DNA of 6,360 bases, taken from contig SKVE01000392.1 in the NCBI GenBank assembly GCA_007129635.1, positions 1-6,360 of the forward strand. Direction: 5' to 3'. Below the pieces are notes generated by a model. That model saw only the letters and a list, made by a program, of their open reading frames with translations, was not told where the DNA came from and did not search any database. The stretch is from Planctomycetaceae bacterium (GTDB lineage: Bacteria; Planctomycetota; Planctomycetia; Pirellulales; Pirellulaceae). Made by a program: the position numbers and the translations under genes. Of the stretch, positions 1 to 6,340 are shown piece after piece; the stretch's first letter is position 1; each line of letters opens with the position of its first letter.

Positions 1-1
1 G

Positions 2-3000
2 ACCGCTTCCACCAAATGCTTCCTGGGTGTGTTTATCCTTTTTATTGGTGGGATCGTGCTCCGACCGGCCTTTGCCGATCCTGCGTACGATGAGCCAACA
101 GCGGAACAGATCGAGTTTTTCGAGAAGCGGGTGCGCCCGGTGCTGGTCGAGCATTGTTACGAATGTCACAGCGGTGATGCGCGTCGGCTGGAAGCCGGTT
201 TGCGGCTGGACACTCGAGCGGCCGTTATCGCTGGCGGCGATTCCGGGCCGTCGGTGATCCCGGGGGACGTGGAATCGAGTCTCTTGATCCAGTCGGTCCG
301 ATACGAATTGTACGAAATGCCTCCTCGAGGCCGTTTGCCGGACGAAACGATCCAAGATCTGGTGCAGTGGGTCCAGATGGGCGCTCCCTGGCCAGGCGCG
401 ATGGACGAAGCCGAGGTGATCCGAGACAAGCTGGATTGGCAGCAGCGCATGGCCGAACACTGGTCGTGGCAGCCGATCCAGCAGGTCGCTCCGCCCCATG
501 TTCGGCAGGCCGATTGGCCGACGAATCCGATCGACCATTTTATCTTGGCTCGACTGGAAGAACACGATTTGTCACCGGCCGCTGCGGCCGACCGTCGGAC
601 GTTGATCCGCCGTCTATCTTTCGATTTGATGGGGCTGCCGCCGACGGTCGAGCAGGTCGAGGCGTTTGTCGCAGATGATTCAGCGGAAGCCTACCAGCGA
701 TTGATCGACCAGTTCCTGGAGTCACCCCATTTCGGCGAAAAATGGGCTCGGCACTGGATGGATCTGGTCCGTTACGCCGAGTCGCATGGGCATGAATTCG
801 ATTACGCCATCGATCATGCGTGGCGCTACCGCGATTATCTGATCCGAGCGTTGAATGCCGACGTGCCCTACGACCAGTTGATCATCGAACAACTTGCGGG
901 CGATTTGCTCTCCGAACCACGAAGGCATCCGACCGACGGATTCAACGAATCGGTCATCGGCACGGGGTTCTGGTATCTGGGCGAAGCGGTCCATGCCCCA
1001 ACGGATGTTGTGGGAGACGAAGCGATTCGCATCGAGAACCAGATCGACGTCATGACCAAGACGTTTCTGGGTCTGACGGTCGCCTGTGCCCGCTGCCACG
1101 ATCACAAGTTCGACCCGATTTCGATCGACGACTATTACTCGTTGTCCGGCTTTTTGAAGAGTTCTCGTCGCGAGGAGAAGATCCTGGACCCTGGGGGGCA
1201 GATCGCTGCGGCGGTGGACGCGTTGCAGGAGCTTCGAGCCGAGGGTGATCGAGCGTTGGCCGCTACGATCGACGCGACCCGCCTGGATGCCGAACGTTTT
1301 GCTGCGGGGCTGATGGCCGCTGGCGATGTATTGGCGATCGGCGCGGGTGACGACGCCTCATCGCCCGACCGGGCCGCCGTGGCTGCCGCCGCTCAAACCC
1401 ATGGCCTGGATGTCGACCAGGTCCGTCGATGGGTCGCGGCGTTGCAGGATCCGTCGGTGGAAGATCCGTCGCATCCGCTGGTCGCGTTCCGCCGGATGGT
1501 TGACGCGATGGGCGACGAGAACCCGTCGTGGGACGAAGATCGAGCTCGTGTGGCAGCGGCTTTGGAGGATCGAGCCCAGCAGGCGGAAGCGAGCCGAGAG
1601 CAGACGGTTCTGTTCGCGGATTTCCCGCCCGGCTGTGACGATCACGGCTGGTTCGTCGAAGGCCAAGCGTTTGACTCGCAACCGACCCAGGCGCGGCAAT
1701 GGGATGCGGCGTCACGATCCGATCTACCGGTCACGCCCGGCGTGATGCACGGCGGGTTGACATCCCCGCGATTTCACGGCGTGTTGCGTTCGCCCACTTT
1801 TACGTTGAACCACCCCGCGATCCATTACCGGTTGAACGCCAAAAACGTCACGATCCGGCTGATCATCGACGGGTACTTTATGTTCCCGTTCAACGGCCTG
1901 TTGTTCGGCGGCTTCGAACTGAAGAACATCGACACCGAGGGGCAGTTCGTTTGGAAGACCCAGGCCGGGGATCTGCGGCGATACATGGGGCATCGAGCTT
2001 ATATCGAGATCATCGATCGCGGCGATGGGTTTGCGGCGGTAGACCAGATCCGCTTTTCCCACGGCCCAACACCGACCGATCTGCCCAGCCACCTGGCACG
2101 CCGGGCGCTGTCCGACGCTCAAGCCGACAGCATCGGTGGTCTGGCACAAGCTTGTGGCACCATCTGGTCGGAATGCCTGGAGCATTGGCGGCAAGCGACG
2201 GCGGATGCCGAACACACGGCCATGCTGGCCTGGGCCGCTCGGCACGGTTTGATCGAGTTGTCTGCCGCCACGGCGGCATGCTCGGCACGGATGCAACCGG
2301 TCGAAGCAACGCTTCCTGCGCCCACCTACGTGTTGGCTGCGACCGACGGGAACGGTCTGGATGATCGAGTGCACATCCGCGGCAGCCACGTGAATCTGGG
2401 CGATCCAGTCCCGCGACGCTTGCTGACGGCACTGGGTGGCCAAGAGCATCCCTCGATCGAAAACGGTAGCGGCCGGCTCGAGTTGGCTCGGCAGATCGTT
2501 GCTCACGACAACCCCTTCCCGGCTCGCGTGCTGGTCAATCGGTTGTGGCATCACTTATTCGGTCGTGGGATCGTCCCGACCGTCGATGATTTTGGCGTCA
2601 TGGGCCAGCCGCCGACGCATGGCGAGTTGCTGGATTGGCTGGCGGCCGATTTCCAACAACATGGCTGGTCGATCAAGCATGCCATCCGCCAGATGGTCAT
2701 GTCCAGCACCTACCGCATGTCCAGCCAGGCGACGGACGATCAGGCTCGCGCGGCCGAGCGGGATCCAGAGAACCAGTGGTTGTACCGCATGTCTCGACGT
2801 CGTTTGCCAGCCGAATCGATTCGCGACGCCATGCTGGCTGTCTCCGGCCATCTGGATCCCGCCATGTACGGGCCAAGCGTGCCGGTCCATCTGACCGCGT
2901 TCATGGAAGGCCGCGGCAGGCCGCAGGGCGGGCCGTTGGACGGCGACGGGCGACGCAGTGTCTACATCTCGGTCAACCGGAACTTCTTGTCGCCCATGAT

Positions 3001-3343
3001 GCTGGCGTTCGACATGCCCAGTCCGTTCAGCACGATGGGGCGGCGCAGCGATTCCAACGTGCCCGCGCAATCATTGATCCTGATGAACGATCCTTTCATC
3101 ATCGGCCAGGCACAGCAATGGGCAAAGCGAGTGTCGGCCGAACACGCGTCGGCCGAGTTGCGGATCGAGGCGATGTTCCACCAGGCGTTCAGCAAGCCGC
3201 CAACCACCGACCAGCTCGATCGGATTCGACTGTTTCTCGAGCAGCAGGCGGAACTGTACGGCGCTTCGGACGATGATCTGCGAATCTGGACGGACCTGGC
3301 GCATGTGTTGTTCAACATGAAGGAGTTCATTTACTTGAACTGA
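2..3343 (+). CDS. Secreted PSCyt1-DUF1549-DUF1553 cytochrome c-like protein, probably 5'-partial
   Basis: Large planctomycete-type multidomain protein whose reaction is unknown. Residues are numbered from the GTG at 29. A hydrophobic segment (2-11) ends in an AFA-type signal peptidase site near residue 16. PSCyt1 follows (about 35-122) with haem motif CYECH (43-47) and a possible distal ligand Met97 in EMPPRGRL. DUF1549 covers about 166-378, with a second CxxCH in CARCHDHKFDPI (353-364). Residues 385-530 look helical and Ala/Asp/Arg-rich; 530-680 look beta-rich. RGSHVNLGDPVPRRLL (784-799) leads into DUF1553 (about 815-1100), with NRLWHHLFGRGIV, RRLPAESIRDAM and QSLILMNDPF. The C-terminus is intact. 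GTG29 is a poor start because its signal peptide would lack positive charge; the frame stays open back to base 2 and adds a Lys, so the start is probably upstream of the window. The following DUF1501 gene is the usual partner. Family assignment is firm; extracytoplasmic haem protein is family-based inference. Confidence 0.95.
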   Translation, partial: TASTKCFLGVFILFIGGIVLRPAFADPAYDEPTAEQIEFFEKRVRPVLVEHCYECHSGDARRLEAGLRLDTRAAVIAGGDSGPSVIPGDVESSLLIQSVRYELYEMPPRGRLPDETIQDLVQWVQMGAPWPGAMDEAEVIRDKLDWQQRMAEHWSWQPIQQVAPPHVRQADWPTNPIDHFILARLEEHDLSPAAAADRRTLIRRLSFDLMGLPPTVEQVEAFVADDSAEAYQRLIDQFLESPHFGEKWARHWMDLVRYAESHGHEFDYAIDHAWRYRDYLIRALNADVPYDQLIIEQLAGDLLSEPRRHPTDGFNESVIGTGFWYLGEAVHAPTDVVGDEAIRIENQIDVMTKTFLGLTVACARCHDHKFDPISIDDYYSLSGFLKSSRREEKILDPGGQIAAAVDALQELRAEGDRALAATIDATRLDAERFAAGLMAAGDVLAIGAGDDASSPDRAAVAAAAQTHGLDVDQVRRWVAALQDPSVEDPSHPLVAFRRMVDAMGDENPSWDEDRARVAAALEDRAQQAEASREQTVLFADFPPGCDDHGWFVEGQAFDSQPTQARQWDAASRSDLPVTPGVMHGGLTSPRFHGVLRSPTFTLNHPAIHYRLNAKNVTIRLIIDGYFMFPFNGLLFGGFELKNIDTEGQFVWKTQAGDLRRYMGHRAYIEIIDRGDGFAAVDQIRFSHGPTPTDLPSHLARRALSDAQADSIGGLAQACGTIWSECLEHWRQATADAEHTAMLAWAARHGLIELSAATAACSARMQPVEATLPAPTYVLAATDGNGLDDRVHIRGSHVNLGDPVPRRLLTALGGQEHPSIENGSGRLELARQIVAHDNPFPARVLVNRLWHHLFGRGIVPTVDDFGVMGQPPTHGELLDWLAADFQQHGWSIKHAIRQMVMSSTYRMSSQATDDQARAAERDPENQWLYRMSRRRLPAESIRDAMLAVSGHLDPAMYGPSVPVHLTAFMEGRGRPQGGPLDGDGRRSVYISVNRNFLSPMMLAFDMPSPFSTMGRRSDSNVPAQSLILMNDPFIIGQAQQWAKRVSAEHASAELRIEAMFHQAFSKPPTTDQLDRIRLFLEQQAELYGASDDDLRIWTDLAHVLFNMKEFIYLN

Positions 3344-3348
3344 TCTGT

Positions 3349-3354
3349 AGAGGA
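3349..3354 (+). promoter_or_regulatory. Shine-Dalgarno of the DUF1501 gene
   Basis: AGAGGA lies 9 bases before the ATG at 3364, inside the 20-base gap after the upstream stop codon. It fixes the DUF1501 start. There is no room for a separate promoter in this gap, which supports co-transcription with the cytochrome-like gene. Confidence 0.65.
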
Positions 3355-3363
3355 TACTTACCC

Positions 3364-4788
3364 ATGCATTGTCGACGATTCCTTCCACGCTCCGTCTCCC
3401 GTCGCGAGATGCTCAGAACCTGCGCCGGCGGGTTCGGCGCCCTGGCAATGGCGGCCTTGATGGACGACCGATCGTTCGCTTCGACCAGCCCTCTGGCTCC
3501 CAAACCGCCTCATTTTCCTCCGAAAGCCCGCAACGTCATCTTCCTGTACATGGACGGTGGGCCGTCGCAGGTCGATACGTTCGACTACAAACCGATGCTG
3601 GCCAAGTACGATGGCCAGGATCCTCGCCAAGCCATGGGCCAGTTGGAACCCACGCAGTTCAACAGTATTGGCCGAGTCATGAAGTCGCCTTGGAACTTCC
3701 GGCAGTATGGCGAGAGTGGCATTTGGGTCAGCGACCTGTTTCCCCACGTGGCCAAACATGTCGACGATCTGTGCGTCATCAAGTCGATGGTCTCGCCGTT
3801 CCCCGAGCACACGGCCGCCAACTACTTCCTGCACACCGGATCCGGCCTGCAGGGCCGCCCCAGCATGGGCGCTTGGGTCGGGTACGGTCTGGGCAGCGAG
3901 AGCCAGGAACTGCCCGGCTTCATCGTCCTGAACGGCGGATTGATCCCGCCGGGAGGTTTGGACAACTTCAATTCCGGATTCCTACCCGCCGCCTATCAAG
4001 GTTCGGTCTTCAAGGCCGGAGACCACCCAGTGGCCAACATCCGTCCGGCGGAGCCTTCCACGGAACTGCAACGCAACAAGCTGGATTTGATGGCCGATCT
4101 GGACGCCCATTCGCTGGAACAGATCGGAACCGACGATGCCTTGGAATCGGCTATCGCCAATTACGAGACGGCCTTCCGCATGCAGACCGCCGTGCCCCAG
4201 TTGATGGATCTGAGCGACGAGACCGAAGCCACTCAGCGGATGTACGGCTTCGAGGAACCTTGGCAGGGCACCAAGATCTTCGCCCGCCAGTGCCTGCTGG
4301 CCCGACGGCTGGTTGAACGAGGCGTGCGGTTCATCGAAGTCACCTGCCCCGGCGGCAACGGGGATCGCTGGGACCAGCACGGCAACCTGAAAGACGGGCA
4401 CCAGAAGAACGCGGTTTCGGTCGACCAACCGATCGCGGCGCTGCTGAGCGATCTGAAAGCCCGGGGTTTACTGGATACCACGTTGGTCGTCTGGACGGGT
4501 GAATTCGGTCGGACCCCCTTCGCTCAAGGCAGCGACGGCCGCGACCACAACCAATTCGCCTTTTCATTATGGATGGCAGGCGGCGGCGTCAAGGGCGGGA
4601 TCACCTACGGCAAGACGGACGATTGGGGCTACAAGACGGTACAGGATCGAGTCGAGATCCACGATCTGCATGCGACCATGCTGCATTTGTTGGGGCTGGA
4701 TCACACGCGAACCACCTTCCGCTTCAGTTCCCGCGACATGCGTCTGACCGACGTCCACGGCCGAGTCCTCCACGAGATCCTGGCGTAG
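3364..4788 (+). CDS. DUF1501 family protein, Tat-exported, sulfatase/alkaline-phosphatase-like fold
   Basis: 474-residue protein of the DUF1501 family (alkaline phosphatase superfamily), at the family's usual length. The N-terminus has a twin-arginine motif, SRREML (12-17), followed by a hydrophobic stretch (about 21-33), so Tat export of a folded and perhaps metal-loaded protein is likely. Superfamily-like segments are visible: NVIFLYMDGGPSQVDTFD (57-74, candidate metal ligand Asp64), WDQHGN (336-341), WTGEFGRTP (377-385), GRDHNQ (392-397) and IHDLHATMLHLLGL (432-445). The acidic and histidine residues at these places match the spacing expected of a metallohydrolase site, but no substrate is known for the family. 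The ATG at 3364 has a Shine-Dalgarno and sits directly before the Tat motif, so the start is secure. It forms an operon with the preceding PSCyt1-DUF1549-DUF1553 gene, as is typical in planctomycetes. No frameshift or truncation is seen. Confidence 0.95.
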   Translation: MHCRRFLPRSVSRREMLRTCAGGFGALAMAALMDDRSFASTSPLAPKPPHFPPKARNVIFLYMDGGPSQVDTFDYKPMLAKYDGQDPRQAMGQLEPTQFNSIGRVMKSPWNFRQYGESGIWVSDLFPHVAKHVDDLCVIKSMVSPFPEHTAANYFLHTGSGLQGRPSMGAWVGYGLGSESQELPGFIVLNGGLIPPGGLDNFNSGFLPAAYQGSVFKAGDHPVANIRPAEPSTELQRNKLDLMADLDAHSLEQIGTDDALESAIANYETAFRMQTAVPQLMDLSDETEATQRMYGFEEPWQGTKIFARQCLLARRLVERGVRFIEVTCPGGNGDRWDQHGNLKDGHQKNAVSVDQPIAALLSDLKARGLLDTTLVVWTGEFGRTPFAQGSDGRDHNQFAFSLWMAGGGVKGGITYGKTDDWGYKTVQDRVEIHDLHATMLHLLGLDHTRTTFRFSSRDMRLTDVHGRVLHEILA

Positions 4789-4879
4789 ATCGTGACCCGA
4801 GTCCCCTCGATCTTGGTGCCATCGCATTATTGCGTTGAAATCTGGGGCGGAAAGAGCTGCCGTGATGGTCTTGATCCTG

Positions 4880-4900
4880 GAACGCTTGGGAACGAACGCT
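4880..4900. repeat. Short direct repeat GAACGCT x2
   Basis: GAACGCT occurs at 4880-4886 and 4894-4900, with starts 14 bases apart, in the gap before the CIA30 gene. It could be a weak binding-site pair or chance; at 7 bases the support is thin. Confidence 0.2.
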
Positions 4901-4938
4901 GCGCCTTTTCAACCAAGGACATGGAGTTCCCGACACCG

Positions 4939-4949
4939 TATACTGTATA
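4939..4949. promoter_or_regulatory. Perfect palindrome TATACTGTATA, possible -10 or operator of the CIA30 gene
   Basis: TATAC and GTATA form a perfect inverted repeat around a single central T, about 71 bases before the CIA30 start. TATACT (4939-4944) also resembles a -10 box, as does the overlapping TATAAC (4946-4951), but I see no convincing -35 element at the expected distance. It is the most promoter-like spot in the 232-base gap, which has little other structure. A second small dyad, AGGAT-GTA-ATCCT, follows at 4954-4966. Either a promoter or a repressor site is possible; neither is proven. Confidence 0.3.
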
Positions 4950-5007
4950 ACGGAGGATGTAATCCTTTCAGATGCGTGCGCTTGAAGAAGACGAAACAAG
5001 GCAGGGT

Positions 5008-5016
5008 GGAGGGAAG
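5008..5016 (+). promoter_or_regulatory. Shine-Dalgarno of the CIA30 gene
   Basis: GGAGGGAAG has its GGAGG core 8 bases before the ATG at 5021. This strong site decides the start: the same frame stays open upstream to a TTG at 4835, but that extension has no comparable site and would bury the signal peptide inside the protein. Confidence 0.75.
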
Positions 5017-5020
5017 TGCG

Positions 5021-5635
5021 ATGCTTACGAAGGCCGTTTTTGCTGGGCCAGTTGCCGTGTACCTATGGATGACAGGTTCCATTCTGATGGCCGCTGACAA
5101 AGATCGTGTGCTCTTCGACTTTGTTGACCCGCAAGCCGTCCAGAAGTGGCAGGCCGTCAACGATGGAGTGATGGGGGGCGTGTCAGATGGTCGGTTCAGC
5201 ATCTCCCATGAGACAATGGAATTCTTCGGCACGTTGTCGCTGGAGAACAACGGCGGCTTTGCCTCGGTCCGGTCCCGACCCGCGACTCTTGGTCTGCAAA
5301 AGGGCGGTACGCTGCTCGCTCGTGTCCGAGGCGATGGGCGGGAGTACACGCTGAATCTGTACGTACCGCGCCCACGAACGGCTTTTTCCTACCGCTGGAC
5401 TTTTCAGACCGAGAAGAATGAATGGGTCGAGATCCGTGCGCCTTTGGAAAAGTTCGTGGCGACTTGGTTCGGGCGAGAAGTTCCCAACGAGCCGTTGAAC
5501 CCGGCCGAAGTCAACTCCATCGGATTCTTGCTCAGCGATAACCAGGCAGGACCTTTCAAGCTGGAGGTCGAGTGGATCAAGCTGATGCGAACCTCAGTTC
5601 CGGACAGATCGATCGGCGATCATCCTCGCCGCTAG
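5021..5635 (+). CDS. Exported CIA30-domain protein (complex I intermediate-associated protein 30 family)
   Basis: 204-residue protein. A hydrophobic N-terminal segment (about 5-24, with Lys4 before it and a SILMA-A type site near 24) suggests a Sec signal peptide. The rest is one CIA30 domain (about 30-190) with clear family signatures: WQAVNDGVMGGVSDG (43-57), FFGTLSLENNGGFASVRS (68-85), YTLNLYVPRPRT (109-120), a Tyr-Arg-Trp-x-Phe strand (124-128), WVEIRAPLEKF (135-145), NSIGFLLSDNQAGPFKLEV (165-183). The fold is a galactose-binding-like beta sandwich. In eukaryotes the family is known from complex I assembly (NDUFAF1). Bacterial members are poorly characterised, and an exported one need not have any respiratory role. 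It lies 232 bases after the DUF1501 stop, so it is probably transcribed on its own. The last 14 residues are an unremarkable polar tail. No catalytic residues can be assigned. Confidence 0.92.
   Translation: MLTKAVFAGPVAVYLWMTGSILMAADKDRVLFDFVDPQAVQKWQAVNDGVMGGVSDGRFSISHETMEFFGTLSLENNGGFASVRSRPATLGLQKGGTLLARVRGDGREYTLNLYVPRPRTAFSYRWTFQTEKNEWVEIRAPLEKFVATWFGREVPNEPLNPAEVNSIGFLLSDNQAGPFKLEVEWIKLMRTSVPDRSIGDHPRR
5614..5631. terminator. Small hairpin at the 3' end of the CIA30 gene
   Basis: CGGCGA and TCGCCG pair across the six-base loop TCATCC, giving a 6-bp GC-rich stem that ends just before the stop codon at 5633-5635. There is no T-tract after it, so it does not look like a classical intrinsic terminator. 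It could protect the 3' end of the message or be chance from codon choice. Confidence 0.22.
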
Positions 5636-5760
5636 AATACCACCGTACGTTCGAGGTGCCCTCTTCCACAATCGCCCTGCCGCACCAAATCGATCTCGAC
5701 CAGATTGATCCCGGCGTCCAAGTAAACCGACGAGCGGTTGCTTTGACCGCTGACGATCTG
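5632..5760 (-). pseudogene. 42-codon fragment resembling DUF4058
   Basis: Read on the - strand from 5760, an open stretch of 42 codons contains SSVYLDAGINLVEIDLVRQG (about residues 11-30 of the fragment). This resembles the conserved YLxxxxxxxxxNLVEIDLLRxG segment of DUF4058, a family of unknown function common in planctomycetes and cyanobacteria. The match is from memory and covers only about 20 residues. After RQGD the similarity is lost, and the frame ends at a TAG (5634-5632) that overlaps the convergent stop codon of the CIA30 gene. There is no start codon of its own and no ribosome binding site. The fragment follows the TAA of the transposase relic directly and in the same frame. It is best read as a dead piece of a once longer gene, not as an expressed protein. 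Confidence 0.45.
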
Positions 5761-6231
5761 TTAACCTACATCATGGGCTAGGTGTTTCTCGATGAAACCC
5801 CCTCGCATTCCCATCATCCGCGGCTTCAGAATCCTGGCGGCCACCATGGCCACCACCAGATCTCGCTCACGCGAGGGTCGTGAATTGATCAACTGAAAGA
5901 AACCGAGGCGTCGCGTGGTCGTCAACACGGCCTCGGTCGGCCCATGTGCCCGCGAGCCATTCTCGACGATCTCAAACAGTTCGTTGGCCGGAACCATCTG
6001 CTTTCCCTGCAGCACATGGCGGAGCACGGCGATTGCTTCCGGCGGCAACTTTGACAGGTTGGCCAGCGTTCGAGTCTTGACTCGAACATCTTCGCGATAG
6101 CCCTCGCGCAGCAGGATGGCGGGCGGCGAATTACGATGGGGTAGGGTGGTGATATACAGGTCAACTGTTTTTATGCATTTGACACTGCATTTTAAGTCTG
6201 AATCTGCATGAAATTCACATTTACATGCCAA
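5761..6231 (-). pseudogene. IS1634-type transposase, N-terminal remnant
   Basis: The open frame gives 156 residues from a TTG. Residues 25-138 match the N-terminus of IS1634-family (IS4-like DDE) transposases as I know it: YITTLPHRNSPPAILLREGY (26-45), VKTRTLANLSKLPPEAI (51-67), HGPTEAVLTTTRRLG (96-110), SRPSRERDLVVAMVAARIL (117-135). Full family members are roughly 500-600 residues, so the catalytic DDE core is missing. Similarity stops after KPR (5818), where the family normally continues with SKLATAR-like residues. An unrelated 18-residue tail leads to the TAA at 5763-5761. The family usually starts with a Met just before YIT; here that position is a CTG codon (6159-6157), as if the ATG had mutated. 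The TTG at 6231 and its Cys/Lys-rich 24-residue leader are probably not a real start. It cannot transpose by itself and is most likely an unexpressed relic. Confidence 0.78.
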
Positions 6232-6306
6232 TACGGATGACGGCAGAATCTGACCATCTCGTGAAAAATCCCCGAAAATTTGGGCAATTGCACAGGTGTC
6301 ATTACC
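6160..6306 (-). mobile_element. Non-coding upstream part of the IS1634-like relic, possible old element end
   Basis: This stretch lies upstream of the transposase start on the - strand. Bases 6161-6240 contain 27 G or C in 80 (34%), far below the neighbouring genes. TGCATTT occurs twice (6174-6180 and 6186-6192), with a third TGCAT at 6205-6209. The segment around 6285-6306, read on the - strand as GGTAATGACACCTGTGC, might be near the element's outer end. No inverted copy of it occurs elsewhere in the window, so the other end is either lost or was removed with the missing transposase core. The boundary is a guess. Confidence 0.3.
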
Positions 6307-6307
6307 A

Positions 6308-6340
6308 GGGAGAGGGGGTTAACTTCAGTCGAACTCTCCC
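6308..6340. repeat. Inverted repeat GGGAGAG / CTCTCCC
   Basis: A perfect 7-bp inverted repeat, GGGAGAG at 6308-6314 and CTCTCCC at 6334-6340, with a 19-base loop. No T-tract follows on either strand, so it is not an obvious terminator. It lies just outside the proposed end of the transposase relic. It could be part of an element end, a weak terminator for a gene beyond the window, or chance. Confidence 0.3.

Noticed and set aside
1263..1715. Long open frames on the - strand inside the cytochrome-like gene (also 1724-2554 and 2555-3070)
   Set aside because: They are antisense to a gene with clear domain matches, have Arg/Pro-rich compositions typical of shadow frames in GC-rich DNA, and show no recognisable motif.
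3369..4316. 315-codon + strand frame overlapping the DUF1501 gene
   Set aside because: It overlaps the real gene in another frame, begins within it, and its product is Arg/Gly/Pro-rich with no recognisable family.
4788..4812. GATCG/CGATC inverted repeat after the DUF1501 stop as a terminator
   Set aside because: The stem is only 5 bp with a 15-base loop and no T-tract. GATC-containing words are frequent throughout this sequence through codon choice, so the pairing is probably accidental.
4823..4834. CGCA-TTAT-TGCG mini hairpin in the gap after the DUF1501 gene
   Set aside because: A 4-bp stem is too short to count as a terminator or structured RNA.
4953..4962. GGAGG followed at once by ATGTAA as a start-stop leader
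   Set aside because: There is no spacing between the Shine-Dalgarno-like bases and the ATG, so initiation there is unlikely.
4835..5020. N-terminal extension of the CIA30 protein to a TTG
   Set aside because: The ATG at 5021 has a strong Shine-Dalgarno and a signal peptide directly after it; the extension would bury both.
5572..5781. 69-codon + strand frame overlapping the CIA30 end
   Set aside because: It lies mostly opposite the DUF4058-like fragment, which has a recognisable motif on the - strand; the + strand reading has none.
6276..6284. Hairpin formed by the CCCGAAAATTTGGG run
   Set aside because: The arms leave almost no loop and include a G-T pair; it is unlikely to fold or to act as a terminator.
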